DNA from: CAZDXJ01 sp964509475
Lineage (GTDB): Bacteria > Pseudomonadota > Gammaproteobacteria > Methylococcales > Methylomonadaceae
Assembly (NCBI GenBank): GCA_964509475.1
Contig: CAZDXJ010000020.1
Coordinates: 1-31,585, forward strand
Reading direction: 5' to 3'
DNA: 31,585 bases
This document shows positions 8,259 through 16,817 of the stretch, piece by piece. The notes below the pieces were generated by a model, which was not told the origin of the DNA, did no database searches, and saw nothing but the letters and a program-made list of their open reading frames with translations. Numbering within the stretch: the first letter of the stretch is position 1; every line of letters begins with the position of its first letter. The position numbers were made by a program, and so were the translations under genes.

Positions 8259-9653
8259 TTATTTTATTTTAAACGCTAAAAAGATAGGACTGCCCCGGCG
8301 CTGAATCAATACCGCGATGGACTTGCCCTCAGGGAGACTGTCAACCAACTCGTCGAAATCCATTGCATCGCGGACAACGTGGTTTTGCATCCGCAAAATC
8401 ACATCACCGCGTTGGATACCCGCATCCATAGCCACGCCCTGGCGAACCTGTTGCACCAAAACACCGCCTTTCATCACCTGAAACTGTTCCCTTTGTTCGG
8501 CGGTCAAATTGGAAACCCGCAAACCCAAACGTTTGATCCTTTTGGTATTGGATTTACCTGAGGCTAGCTGTAATTCTTCCGGCTCCGGTAACAAACCAAT
8601 CCTGACCTGAAGTGTTTTGTCACGACCTTGTCGAATGACCCTGACTTCAACTTTTTTGTCAATTGGCGTCATGCCCACTATCGGGGGTAATTCCGCCGAT
8701 GTCTCGATAATCTGGCCGCCGAACTCGACAATGATATCACCAACCTGTAGCCCGGCTTTTTCCGCGGGGCTATCAGGAATAACCTTTGCGACCAAAGCGC
8801 CATGTGGTCTTTTCATCGCAAACGATTCCGCCAATTCACGGGTGACATCCTGAATTTGCACACCCAGCCAGCCGCGTGCGACTTTACCCTTGTTTTTCAA
8901 TTGATCGACGACATTCATCGCCACCTCCATCGGGATGGCGAACGACAAGCCCATATAGCCCCCGGAGCGGCTGTAAATCTGCGAATTCATACCGACAACC
9001 TGACCCTGCATATTAAATAAGGGACCACCTGAATTGCCCGGATTGATGGCGACATCGGTCTGGATGAACGGTACATAATTATCGCCTGGCAAACTTCGGC
9101 CCTTGGCGCTGACGATTCCGGCTGTCACCGAATTATCAAAGCCAAAAGGCGTGCCAATTGCCAACACCCATTCACCCACCTGAAGTTGTTCGGAAGAACC
9201 GATTTTTACGACCGGTAAATCGCTGGCGTCCACTTTTAGCAAAGCCACATCGGTGCGCGGATCGGAGCCGATCAGTTTTGCTTCCAGCTCCCGCCGATCC
9301 AGCAATTTAACAATGATCTCATCGGCATTTTTTACCACATGGTGGTTGGTCAACAAATAACCATCGCTGGAAATAATAAACCCGGAGCCCAATGAACGGG
9401 TTTCCCGAGGCATAAAGCCCCCGCCAGGACCTTGAAAAAAATGTTTGAACAACTCGTCAAAAGGCGTTCCTTCCGGTATTTGCGGCAAATCCGGTATTGC
9501 ATCGCTTTCCGGCGCTTTTTGCGTGGTGCTGATATTGACGACGGCGGCGCCGCTTTTTTTTACCAATTCGGTAAAATCCGGCAACTGGGCAAAAACCACT
9601 GACTGAAACAGAAATAACACCGTTAACAGCGGCAAACGGTTGCTTTTGAGCAT
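8259..9653 (-). CDS. mucD: Periplasmic serine protease of the DegP/MucD type (464 aa)
   Basis: HtrA-family protease and chaperone that clears misfolded envelope proteins and, in Pseudomonas, limits sigma-E signalling. A signal peptide at residues 1-22 ends in VVFA. The catalytic triad is H105 (LTNHHVV), D135 (RTDVALL) and S208 (NPGNSGGPL), followed by two PDZ domains (about 260-350 and 370-460). The upstream TTG at 9674 is less likely than the ATG at 9653, which follows GGAGG by 4 nt and begins a standard signal sequence. Lying after rseC and before lepA, it is the last envelope-stress gene of the cluster. Confidence 0.95.
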   Translation of the reverse strand: MLKSNRLPLLTVLFLFQSVVFAQLPDFTELVKKSGAAVVNISTTQKAPESDAIPDLPQIPEGTPFDELFKHFFQGPGGGFMPRETRSLGSGFIISSDGYLLTNHHVVKNADEIIVKLLDRRELEAKLIGSDPRTDVALLKVDASDLPVVKIGSSEQLQVGEWVLAIGTPFGFDNSVTAGIVSAKGRSLPGDNYVPFIQTDVAINPGNSGGPLFNMQGQVVGMNSQIYSRSGGYMGLSFAIPMEVAMNVVDQLKNKGKVARGWLGVQIQDVTRELAESFAMKRPHGALVAKVIPDSPAEKAGLQVGDIIVEFGGQIIETSAELPPIVGMTPIDKKVEVRVIRQGRDKTLQVRIGLLPEPEELQLASGKSNTKRIKRLGLRVSNLTAEQREQFQVMKGGVLVQQVRQGVAMDAGIQRGDVILRMQNHVVRDAMDFDELVDSLPEGKSIAVLIQRRGSPIFLAFKIK

Positions 9654-9691
9654 GTAACCTCCGTAGATACTCAAGAATAGGAAGCGGTTTA

Positions 9692-10123
9692 TTATAATTT
9701 ACGCAGCACGACAGGTCTTGCAAAGTATTGCATCAACCCGGAGCGTTGAATTTTATGAATGATCAGAAGGCTCAGAGCAAAAAACGTGAATGCAAACAAT
9801 ACGGTCAATGCCTCCATGGAAAGACCTTCAGCGACAAATTCACCGACCATCCCGCCCAATAGCAAAGCCAATAATGGCGTGATATAAAGAAGTAAGGAAC
9901 CTTTCAACAAGGCCGCTTCATCGATTGCCACCAAAACCTTGTCGCCACATTGCAGATCCAAATCGGTATCAACCCGAATATCACGTTTGCCAATAAATTT
10001 ATCCAGCAATGAGGTTGCGCAACTTTGTTTTTGCGCGCACCGACTACAGCTTGAAGTTTGCGTGCTTTGTACACTGACTTGGTATTCATGCACTTTTGAA
10101 ACAATAGCAATCTCTTCAATCAT
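9692..10123 (-). CDS. rseC: RseC/MucC-family membrane protein, sigma-E modulator (143 aa)
   Basis: RseC/MucC proteins are inner-membrane proteins encoded in sigma-E operons; relatives also act in reduction of SoxR. The N-terminal part carries cysteines C26, C29 and C35 (CSRCAQKQSC), with C59 later, a pattern typical of the family and possibly metal- or iron-sulfur-binding. Two membrane segments follow at about residues 72-92 and 101-120. The start overlaps the mucB stop codon as ATGA, and mucD begins about 40 bases downstream. The exact function in this organism is inferred from family and position. Confidence 0.9.
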   Translation of the reverse strand: MIEEIAIVSKVHEYQVSVQSTQTSSCSRCAQKQSCATSLLDKFIGKRDIRVDTDLDLQCGDKVLVAIDEAALLKGSLLLYITPLLALLLGGMVGEFVAEGLSMEALTVLFAFTFFALSLLIIHKIQRSGLMQYFARPVVLRKL

Positions 10124-11073
10124 TTTCCATCTCTTAACTTCGCGCCTTGCGCAATAAATTTCACTGACAGGTTTGGTACTTCTCCCATGACCGTCAACAA
10201 ATAACCACCCAATTTCCGGCTATAGGAGTTAACCGCCCCAACCGCATATTGTTCCAGTGACATATCTTTCTCAAATACCTCTAAATACACGGAAATTGAT
10301 GAAAATCCATCACTTAACAGTAGATGCTCAATCAATTTATCCTTGTTATGCATCGGCCTTTTGGTAAAAAAAATCCTCTTGAAACCGGGTGGAATATTAT
10401 CCAGTTCAAAACGGGTTTGCTGATAAGGCAATAACTGAAATTGATAAACCTGTCGAATGCCAGCTTCCTTGCTCTCAGTCTTTTTTATTATCGGGATTGA
10501 ATCCTTGATTTGTAAATCCGCAAACATAACCTGCTCCAGGGCCATGCCGGATTTATCCAGTAACACATATTTCAATGGCAGGTAACTTTGTTGATCCAGC
10601 CAAATCTTACGCGCATATCTAAAGTTGTCTTTTGGTTTGATATCGATGATATAGGAAGACATGCCGGCGATCTCGCCAATGCCAGCGTTGCTGAATAGAT
10701 AAAAATTATCCAGTTCATCCAGGTTTTCCGGTAAATCCATGAAAAAAGATTGCCGGGCAGGCCAAAGCGAGACAACTGTCCTGGCTCCAGGAAATTCACA
10801 GCGTATCTTGTCATCATCCATAATAATTTCCCGAACCGGCGCGTTTAACGATAATAAACGCTCTTGCTCCACACCATTTTTGAAGCTGTGAAACAATTTC
10901 ATCGTATCCAGTTTGCCGTTTTTGTATAAAACAATTGTACCCTGATAATTCAAGCTATCCATTGCCTTACGCATAGTCTCCAGCATCTGTTTTGCATTCA
11001 GCGCGGATTCCCCGGCCAGGGTTTCATTTACAACAAGGATGAAAAAAACGGCAATATGAATGAATCCAGGCAT
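10120..11073 (-). CDS. rseB: Periplasmic sigma-E regulator RseB/MucB (317 aa)
   Basis: RseB/MucB binds the periplasmic part of the anti-sigma factor RseA/MucA and shields it from proteolysis until envelope damage is sensed. It starts with a short signal peptide (residues 1 to about 20, ending near NETLAG). The N-terminal domain has the family pattern (NYQGTIVLYKNGKLDTMKLFHS, split around residues 42-63), and a smaller C-terminal domain includes SSISVYLEVFE. The start shares one base with the rseA stop (TAATG), so the two are coupled. Confidence 0.94.
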   Translation of the reverse strand: MPGFIHIAVFFILVVNETLAGESALNAKQMLETMRKAMDSLNYQGTIVLYKNGKLDTMKLFHSFKNGVEQERLLSLNAPVREIIMDDDKIRCEFPGARTVVSLWPARQSFFMDLPENLDELDNFYLFSNAGIGEIAGMSSYIIDIKPKDNFRYARKIWLDQQSYLPLKYVLLDKSGMALEQVMFADLQIKDSIPIIKKTESKEAGIRQVYQFQLLPYQQTRFELDNIPPGFKRIFFTKRPMHNKDKLIEHLLLSDGFSSISVYLEVFEKDMSLEQYAVGAVNSYSRKLGGYLLTVMGEVPNLSVKFIAQGAKLRDGK

Positions 11074-11693
11074 TACTCTTGCCCGTAACCAACAACTTGT
11101 GCATAAGTTTGAAAACTGGCATCAGAGGAATATAAACTCCCGCTGTGTGCTTGTAAATAGTCGTTAAATTCCGGCGCCACCGGTTTCAAGCGCACCCCGG
11201 AATCAGGAAATATCCGTTGCATATGCCGGCTTCCGGCAACCAACGCAATGGACTCAGTTGTGTCATTAGCCTTGTTTTGTCCCTTGGAAACAACTTTGGA
11301 AATATCTTTTTCCTCATTATTTTCCGCAACGACAATGGCTTTTTGTACTCCATCCACGCCAAAATGCAAAGTCTGCGGATGCATGACAAAAACTGCGGCA
11401 ATGGCGATGGAAGCGGCCAACGCGCTTAAACGGTAAAGCGTTTTTTTACGGCGGTTCCTGTCGGGAAGCCAATAAATGGGTTCATTTTGGATGGCCTGGT
11501 TGACACGTTCAACGAAATCTTCCGGCAATGGCAACATAACTTCGGTCTTCATAGCCTGGCTAATCGCTTCATAACGCCGAAATGCCGCATCCAGTTGTTT
11601 GTCCTCGGCAAGTTTATAAAGAAGACGTATGGATTGATCTTTATTGAGTTCATCATCAATAAATTGAGAAATTTCTAGATATTTTTCAGGCAT
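11073..11693 (-). CDS. rseA: Anti-sigma-E factor RseA/MucA (206 aa)
   Basis: This inner-membrane protein holds sigma-E inactive through its cytoplasmic N-terminal domain and is degraded stepwise under envelope stress. The N-terminus (EISQFIDDELNKDQS) and the ALxxR-like FRRYEAISQAMK region match the anti-sigma domain. One membrane segment lies at about residues 88-108 (LSALAASIAIAAVFVM), then a periplasmic tail of about 100 residues. It starts 6 bases after the rpoE stop and touches rseB by one base. Length and topology are normal for the family. Confidence 0.93.
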   Translation of the reverse strand: MPEKYLEISQFIDDELNKDQSIRLLYKLAEDKQLDAAFRRYEAISQAMKTEVMLPLPEDFVERVNQAIQNEPIYWLPDRNRRKKTLYRLSALAASIAIAAVFVMHPQTLHFGVDGVQKAIVVAENNEEKDISKVVSKGQNKANDTTESIALVAGSRHMQRIFPDSGVRLKPVAPEFNDYLQAHSGSLYSSDASFQTYAQVVGYGQE

Positions 11694-11699
11694 CGAAAA

Positions 11700-12296
11700 T
11701 CACCGTTTATCGAGCAAAGGTTGTAATTTATTATCAATTGCTTCACGTGCTCTAAAAATACGTGAACGCACCGTGCCCACCGGGCAATTCATGGTCAGGG
11801 CGATATCCTCATAACTCATACCTTCAAATTCTCTTAACATAATCGCACTACGCATATCCTCAGGCAGTTTTTCAATTGCACTTTTAATCGCCTCAATAAT
11901 TTCATCGTTAAACAGGAGTTGTTCCGGCGTTTCCAGACCTTTCAACTGGGGCGTATTTTCAAACTGCTCGGCGTCTTGTACATCCACTTCCTGTTCCGTG
12001 TGTCTTCTTGCCCGGGAAACCAGATAATTCTTTGCCGTATTGATGGCAATTCGGTATAACCAGGTATAAAACGCACTGTCCCCCCGGAAATTACCCAAAG
12101 CGCGATAAGCTTTTATAAAGGCTTCCTGGGTAACATCCTGGGCTTCACTGGGATCTTTCACATAGCGATTAACCAGCTGAATAATCTTGTGCTGATATTT
12201 ACGCACTAAATGGTCATAAGCGGATTTATCGCCTTGTTGAACTCGGGCTACGAATTCCTTATCGATTTGGTCGCTGGTCTTTTCCGGTTTGCTCAC
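11700..12296 (-). CDS. rpoE: RNA polymerase sigma factor RpoE/AlgU (198 aa)
   Basis: An ECF sigma factor for the envelope stress response. Region 2 is clear (AYDHLVRKYQHKIIQLVNRYV and DVTQEAFIKAYRAL, split around residues 27-73), followed by FYTWLYRIAINTAKNYL and region 4 with LREFEGMSYEDIALTMNCPVGTVRSR near the C-terminus. The frame is open to 12422, but family members begin close to KPEKTSDQID, so I choose the GTG at 12296, with AGG about 6 nt upstream. That gives the usual 190-200 residue length. It heads the rseA-rseB-rseC-mucD operon and diverges from nadB; autoregulation is likely given the candidate promoters upstream. Confidence 0.95.
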   Translation of the reverse strand: MSKPEKTSDQIDKEFVARVQQGDKSAYDHLVRKYQHKIIQLVNRYVKDPSEAQDVTQEAFIKAYRALGNFRGDSAFYTWLYRIAINTAKNYLVSRARRHTEQEVDVQDAEQFENTPQLKGLETPEQLLFNDEIIEAIKSAIEKLPEDMRSAIMLREFEGMSYEDIALTMNCPVGTVRSRIFRAREAIDNKLQPLLDKR

Positions 12297-12316
12297 TGAA
12301 AACCTATTACGTTTGA

Positions 12317-12343
12317 GTGGACAATATAAAAGGGTATTAGTTC
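12317..12343 (-). promoter_or_regulatory. Candidate sigma-E-type promoter proximal to rpoE
   Basis: Read on the minus strand, GAACTA (12343-12338) matches five of six positions of the sigma-E -35 core GAACTT. After exactly 16 nt comes TCCAC (12321-12317), a partial match to the -10 core TCTRA. Transcription would start about 15 nt before the GTG of rpoE. Autoregulation of rpoE operons is well known, but the -10 match is modest. Confidence 0.4.
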
Positions 12344-12400
12344 TGGGTGTATCAAGATTTAGAGTATATTTTATTTTTAATAAAAAAGGCTTTATTATCC

Positions 12401-12427
12401 TAATAACTCGACAATTAAGCAAAGTTC
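12401..12427 (-). promoter_or_regulatory. Candidate distal sigma-E-type promoter upstream of rpoE
   Basis: On the minus strand a perfect -35 core GAACTT (12427-12422) is followed after 16 nt by TATTA (12405-12401), a weak match to TCTRA. It lies in the divergent rpoE-nadB region, about 105 nt from the rpoE start. The -35 is better than in the proximal candidate and the -10 is about equally imperfect, so one, both or neither may be used. Confidence 0.3.
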
Positions 12428-12452
12428 TGCAAAGAAAATTATCTCAAACTTT

Positions 12453-14063
12453 ATGACCCATTATCCCATTTATGATGTCCTGGTCATCGGTAGCGGCGGC
12501 GCGGGTTTGTCACTGGCGTTAAAACTGGCCGATAGCACACGGGTTGCCGTGTTATCGAAAGTTTCGTTGACCGGCGGCAGTACTTATTATGCACAAGGCG
12601 GCATTTCAGCGGTACTTGACGCGCATGATTCGATAACATCACACATTCAAGATACCCTGGATGCCGGCGCCGGACTTTGCGATCCCGAGGTCGTCCGCCT
12701 GGCTGCGGGTTATGGCAAACGCTGCATCGACTGGTTGCTCGAACAAGGCGTCCCGTTTACGGAACGGCAAAGCCGGCATGGTCAGGTTGAGCTGCATCTT
12801 AACAAAGAAGGCGGACATTCGCACCGCCGGATTGTACATGCGGCCGATGCAACCGGAAAAATGTTGTCACTCTCATTGATTGAACAAGCCCGGCAACATT
12901 CAAATATCGAAATATTTGAATATCACAATGTCATTGATCTGATTAGCGCACAAAAACTTGGTCTGCCGGGAAAAAGAGTTCTTGGCGCCTATGTGCTGGA
13001 CAGCAAAAATCAGAACATCAAATCTATCGGCGCGCGTATTATCGTGTTGGCAACTGGTGGCGCCAGCAAGGTTTATCTTTATTCAAGCAATCCGGATATT
13101 GCCACCGGCGATGGCATTGCCCTGGCCTGGCGCGTTGGTTGCCGCATTGCCAATATGGAATTCATGCAGTTTCATCCGACCTGTTTGTACCACCCCCAGG
13201 CACGCTCATTTTTGATCAGCGAAGCGGTGCGTGGCGAAGGCGCGCGGTTGATGCTGCCGGACGGTTCGACCTTCATGCAACACTATGACATAAGAGCGGA
13301 GCTGGCACCCCGGGATATTGTCGCCCGCGCCATTGACAATGAAATGAAAAAGCGTGGTATTGATTGCGTGTACCTGGATATCACCCACAAACCTGAATCG
13401 TTCATCAAGGAACACTTTCCGACCATATACCAGCGCTGTCTGCAACTTGGCATCGACATCAGCAAACAACCCATTCCGGTTGTCCCGGCCGCGCACTACA
13501 CCTGCGGTGGCATATTGACCGATCTGTGGGCACATACCGATATTCCGGGACTTTACGCCATTGGTGAAGTCGCCTGCACCGGCCTGCATGGCGCCAACCG
13601 CATGGCCAGTAATTCGTTGTTGGAATGTCTGGTATTCGCCGACCGGGCCGCTCAGGACATTGAAAAAAACCTGCCCTCCCTCCCCTTGCCGCCACAATTA
13701 CCCACCTGGGATGAGTCCAAGGTCAGTGACTCCGATGAAGAAGTGGTGGTTTCCCACAACTGGGATGAATTGCGCCATTTTATGTGGGATTATGTCGGTA
13801 TTGTCCGCACCGACAAACGCCTGGCACGGGCTAAAAACCGGGTCGATTTGTTAAAAAAGGAAATCGCCGAATATTATGGCAATTTCAGGGTCACCAGTGA
13901 CCTGCTTGAATTGCGCAACCTGGTCATTGTCGCCGATTTAATCATTCGCAGCGCCATGCAGCGCAAGGAAAGCCGGGGACTGCATTATACACTGGATTAT
14001 CCCGGGCAGGATAACAGCCAACCACCACATAACACGATCCTACAAAAACAAGAACAACCTTGA
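12453..14063 (+). CDS. nadB: L-aspartate oxidase NadB (536 aa)
   Basis: NadB oxidises L-aspartate to iminoaspartate with FAD, the first step of de novo NAD synthesis. The FAD-binding motif VLVIGSGGAGLSLALKLA is at the N-terminus, followed by STYYAQGGISAVL, the RRIVHAADATGK segment and the late YTCGGILTDL and GANRMASNSLLECLVF motifs. The C-terminal helical domain is complete; length is close to E. coli NadB (540). It is transcribed away from rpoE, an arrangement shared with E. coli and Pseudomonas. No clear ribosome binding site precedes the ATG. Confidence 0.97.
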   Translation: MTHYPIYDVLVIGSGGAGLSLALKLADSTRVAVLSKVSLTGGSTYYAQGGISAVLDAHDSITSHIQDTLDAGAGLCDPEVVRLAAGYGKRCIDWLLEQGVPFTERQSRHGQVELHLNKEGGHSHRRIVHAADATGKMLSLSLIEQARQHSNIEIFEYHNVIDLISAQKLGLPGKRVLGAYVLDSKNQNIKSIGARIIVLATGGASKVYLYSSNPDIATGDGIALAWRVGCRIANMEFMQFHPTCLYHPQARSFLISEAVRGEGARLMLPDGSTFMQHYDIRAELAPRDIVARAIDNEMKKRGIDCVYLDITHKPESFIKEHFPTIYQRCLQLGIDISKQPIPVVPAAHYTCGGILTDLWAHTDIPGLYAIGEVACTGLHGANRMASNSLLECLVFADRAAQDIEKNLPSLPLPPQLPTWDESKVSDSDEEVVVSHNWDELRHFMWDYVGIVRTDKRLARAKNRVDLLKKEIAEYYGNFRVTSDLLELRNLVIVADLIIRSAMQRKESRGLHYTLDYPGQDNSQPPHNTILQKQEQP

Positions 14064-14076
14064 GATAGATAAAACC

Positions 14077-14089
14077 AAGACCTGGTCTT
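14077..14089. terminator. Possible small bidirectional hairpin between convergent genes
   Basis: AAGACC T GGTCTT forms an inverted repeat in the 30-base gap between the nadB stop and the stop of the convergent DUF2934 gene. A short A-run precedes it (14071-14074), but the loop is only one base in the perfect pairing and no real T-tract follows. It may end transcription from both sides; the evidence is weak. Confidence 0.25.
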
Positions 14090-14093
14090 TCGG

Positions 14094-14522
14094 CTAATAC
14101 GCTGCTCTTCTATTCCACACCGCAATCAACTTCCGGCATTCCGATCGCCATTGGCATTCCGATTCTTCACAAGACATCCGGCTTTCTGATTGAAAACAAG
14201 GCCGATGCCGGGTCGCGTTTTGAATCTTGCGTACCAAATCAATTTCATTATCGAGGCATTCTGGATGAGGAACCCCTACGGCATAGGCCAAACCCTGTAA
14301 ATCAGCAATGGACATGATGCCATCTTCCTGGCAAATCGATAAAAAAGATTTAATTTGAAATTTTGTATATTCGATCTCGGCTTCCAGCCAGTCATCCAGC
14401 GCCTTGCCCGGAGCAAAACCTCTCGCTTCCGCTTTATAGTATGCCGCGACACGAATCCATTGCTGGCGTCTTGCATCATCTGTTCCCTTTAACGTTCCCT
14501 CAGGGTCGGGCGGACTGGTCAT
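14094..14522 (-). CDS. DUF2934-type small protein with C-terminal cysteine cluster (142 aa)
   Basis: Unknown function. Residues 18-49 (IRVAAYYKAEARGFAPG then DDWLEAE) look like the short DUF2934 motif. The middle has a helical SAP/Rho-N-like stretch around MSIADLQGLAYAVGV. The last third carries four cysteines at 109, 118, 123 and 129 in a basic, aromatic setting, which could bind a metal or form disulfides. The frame is open to 14549, but the ATG at 14522 has GAGG about 8 nt upstream and is preferred. It stands alone, convergent with nadB and about 80 bases downstream of the bioA stop. The DUF2934 call is moderately sure; the rest is description. Confidence 0.7.
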   Translation of the reverse strand: MTSPPDPEGTLKGTDDARRQQWIRVAAYYKAEARGFAPGKALDDWLEAEIEYTKFQIKSFLSICQEDGIMSIADLQGLAYAVGVPHPECLDNEIDLVRKIQNATRHRPCFQSESRMSCEESECQWRSECRKLIAVWNRRAAY

Positions 14523-14600
14523 AACAAAAACCTCTGCAAGGACAAACAATTATCTTTATAGAGATTTCCCTTTTGATATAGTTCACAAAAAAATCACGCC

Positions 14601-15875
14601 CTATATCCGGGCAATAACCGCCGATACGGCTCGGGTTAAGTGCTCAATATCCGCATCATCCATAATATAAGCCGGCATCAGATAAACCAGCTTGTTGAAC
14701 GGCCGCACCCAAACACCGGACTCGACAAACATCGGTTGTATTCGTTTCATATCAACCGGCTTATGCAATTCCACTACACCGATAGCGCCCAACACCCGCA
14801 CATCGGCAACCTGAGCATACGAACGGCACACGGCCAGCCCGCTGCACAGCTTTTTTTCCAGAGCGCTAATTCGCGCCTGCCAAGGGGATTGCAATAACAG
14901 CTCCAGACTCGCCAAGGCAACGCGACAAGCCAGGGGATTGGCCATAAAGGTCGGCCCGTGCATAAACAAACCCGGCTCCCCCTGACGGATGGTTTGCGCA
15001 ACCTCGGCTGTTGTCAGCGTTGCCGCCAGACTCATATAGCCCCCGGTCAGAGCCTTGCCCAAACATAAGATATCCGGTTCGATGCCGGCATGTTCACAGG
15101 CAAACAACTTGCCGGTACGGCCAAAACCCGTGGCGATTTCATCGGCAATCAACAATACATCGTAGTGATCACAAAAGGCACGCACCTGTTTTAAATAATC
15201 CGGGGAATAAAAACGCATCCCGCCAGCACCTTGTACGACAGGTTCCAAAATCACTGCGGCAATTTCCGGATGATGCTCTTGTAATTGCCTGGCCAGCGGT
15301 GCTATATCATTTTCTCCACAACGCTCATCAAAACGGCACTGCGGTGCCTCAGCAAAAAACTGGCGTGCCAAGACATCGGCAAACAAACCGTGCATGCCGG
15401 TCACTGGATCGCAAACCGACATGGCGCCAAAGGTGTCACCATGATAACCCTGACGGATGCTAAGAAATTTTTGCTTGCTTGCCCGGCCCCGGCCATGCCA
15501 ATACTGAATCGCCATTTTCATGGCCACTTCGACGGCAACGGAACCGGAATCGGCAAAAAAAACCGTTTGCAGGCAAGCCGGGGTAATTTCAACCAGTTTC
15601 ACTGCCAAATCTACTGCCGGTTGATGCGTCAAGCCGCCAAACATCACATGCGCCATGGACTGCAATTGCCGGTTGATGGCCTGATTCAACACCGGATGAT
15701 TATAACCATGAATGACACTCCACCAGGACGACATGCCATCGATCAATTGCCGCCCATCAGTCAGTTTAATACGCACACCCTCAGCGGATTCAACGGCAAA
15801 CACCGGCAAATCCGCCCCCAAGGCGCTGTACGGATGCCAGACAAACCGGCGATCCTGGTCAAGCAGTCGATTCAT
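14601..15875 (-). CDS. bioA: Adenosylmethionine-8-amino-7-oxononanoate aminotransferase BioA (424 aa)
   Basis: BioA transfers the amino group of S-adenosylmethionine to KAPA, giving DAPA in biotin synthesis; it is a PLP enzyme of class III. The N-terminal WHPYSAL and DGMSSWWSVIHGYNHP are characteristic of BioA. LIADEIATGFGRTGK precedes the PLP lysine K274 in CLGKALTGGYMSLA. I use the ATG at 15875; a GTG at 15887 would add four residues, and neither has a good ribosome binding site. It overlaps the 3' end of hemF by 17 bases, so coupling is likely. No other biotin gene is in the window. Confidence 0.95.
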   Translation of the reverse strand: MNRLLDQDRRFVWHPYSALGADLPVFAVESAEGVRIKLTDGRQLIDGMSSWWSVIHGYNHPVLNQAINRQLQSMAHVMFGGLTHQPAVDLAVKLVEITPACLQTVFFADSGSVAVEVAMKMAIQYWHGRGRASKQKFLSIRQGYHGDTFGAMSVCDPVTGMHGLFADVLARQFFAEAPQCRFDERCGENDIAPLARQLQEHHPEIAAVILEPVVQGAGGMRFYSPDYLKQVRAFCDHYDVLLIADEIATGFGRTGKLFACEHAGIEPDILCLGKALTGGYMSLAATLTTAEVAQTIRQGEPGLFMHGPTFMANPLACRVALASLELLLQSPWQARISALEKKLCSGLAVCRSYAQVADVRVLGAIGVVELHKPVDMKRIQPMFVESGVWVRPFNKLVYLMPAYIMDDADIEHLTRAVSAVIARI

Positions 15876-16785
15876 CCAGCCAATCACGTGGCCGCAGATA
15901 GTCCTGATAAAGCACCGCCTCCGGACTGTCCGGTTCAGGCTGCCAGTTATATTGCCAATGCACCACCGGCGGCAGGGACATTAAAATGGATTCGGTGCGG
16001 CCGCCGGACTGCAAACCGAACAATGTGCCCCGATCGTAAACCAGATTGAATTCCACATAGCGGCCTCGCCGGTAAAGCTGAAAACGGCGCTCGCGTTCAG
16101 AAAACGGTAGTGATTTGCGTTTTTGCAGAATCGGCAAATAAGCCTCGATATAATGATCACCAACACTTTGAATAAAGGTAAAACAAGACTCGAAGCCCCA
16201 GTTGTTCAGATCATCGAAAAACAGCCCGCCAACCCCCCGGGTTTCATTACGATGTTTCAGAAAAAAATAGTCATCACACCATTTTTTATATTGCCTATAC
16301 ACATTCTCGCCAAACGGCTGACAGGCCGCTTTTGCGGTTCTGTGCCAGTGCAGCACATCCTCTTTGAACGGGTAATACGGGGTCAAATCAAAACCACCAC
16401 CAAACCACCAGATTGGCGCTTCGCCGGATTTTTCAGCGACAAAAAAACGTACATTGGCATGCGAGGTCGGCACATAGGGATTTTGTGGATGAATCACCAA
16501 AGATACACCCATCGCCTGAAATTTCCGGTTCGCCAGCTCCGGCCGGGCCGCTGTTGCCGAAGCCGGCAATTGCTCACCCAACACATGGGAAAAATTGACC
16601 CCGCCCTGTTCAATCACCTGTCCCTGGCTCAACACCCGGGTACGTCCGCCCCCACCTTCATCGCGCTGCCAGTTATCTTCAATAAAACGCGCCTGTGCTT
16701 CCTCTTGTTCAAGTGAGTGACAAACCCTGTCTTGTAAATCCAACAGATAGGCTTTTACCGCGGCAATATCATTATCGGTTTTCAT
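15859..16785 (-). CDS. hemF: Oxygen-dependent coproporphyrinogen-III oxidase HemF (308 aa)
   Basis: HemF uses oxygen to convert coproporphyrinogen III to protoporphyrinogen IX in haem synthesis. Family motifs are present: MGVSLVIHPQNPYVPTSHANVR (split near residues 90-110), WWFGGGFDLTPYYP, GVGGLFFDDLN and GRYVEFNLVYDRGT, then GGRTESILMSLPP near the C-terminus. The frame reaches 16809 via TTG, but the ATG at 16785 gives an N-terminus like that of E. coli HemF. It lies 32 bases after the COG0523 GTPase gene and overlaps bioA. The oxygen-dependent form points to an aerobic or microaerobic life. Confidence 0.96.
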   Translation of the reverse strand: MKTDNDIAAVKAYLLDLQDRVCHSLEQEEAQARFIEDNWQRDEGGGGRTRVLSQGQVIEQGGVNFSHVLGEQLPASATAARPELANRKFQAMGVSLVIHPQNPYVPTSHANVRFFVAEKSGEAPIWWFGGGFDLTPYYPFKEDVLHWHRTAKAACQPFGENVYRQYKKWCDDYFFLKHRNETRGVGGLFFDDLNNWGFESCFTFIQSVGDHYIEAYLPILQKRKSLPFSERERRFQLYRRGRYVEFNLVYDRGTLFGLQSGGRTESILMSLPPVVHWQYNWQPEPDSPEAVLYQDYLRPRDWLDESTA

Positions 16786-16817
16786 AAACGATTTTATTGT
16801 TTGTAACAAATAACAGG

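Noticed and set aside
15859..15887. hemF-bioA overlap as a frameshift or fusion
   Set aside because: Both proteins are complete at their ends; a short overlap is normal for coupled genes.
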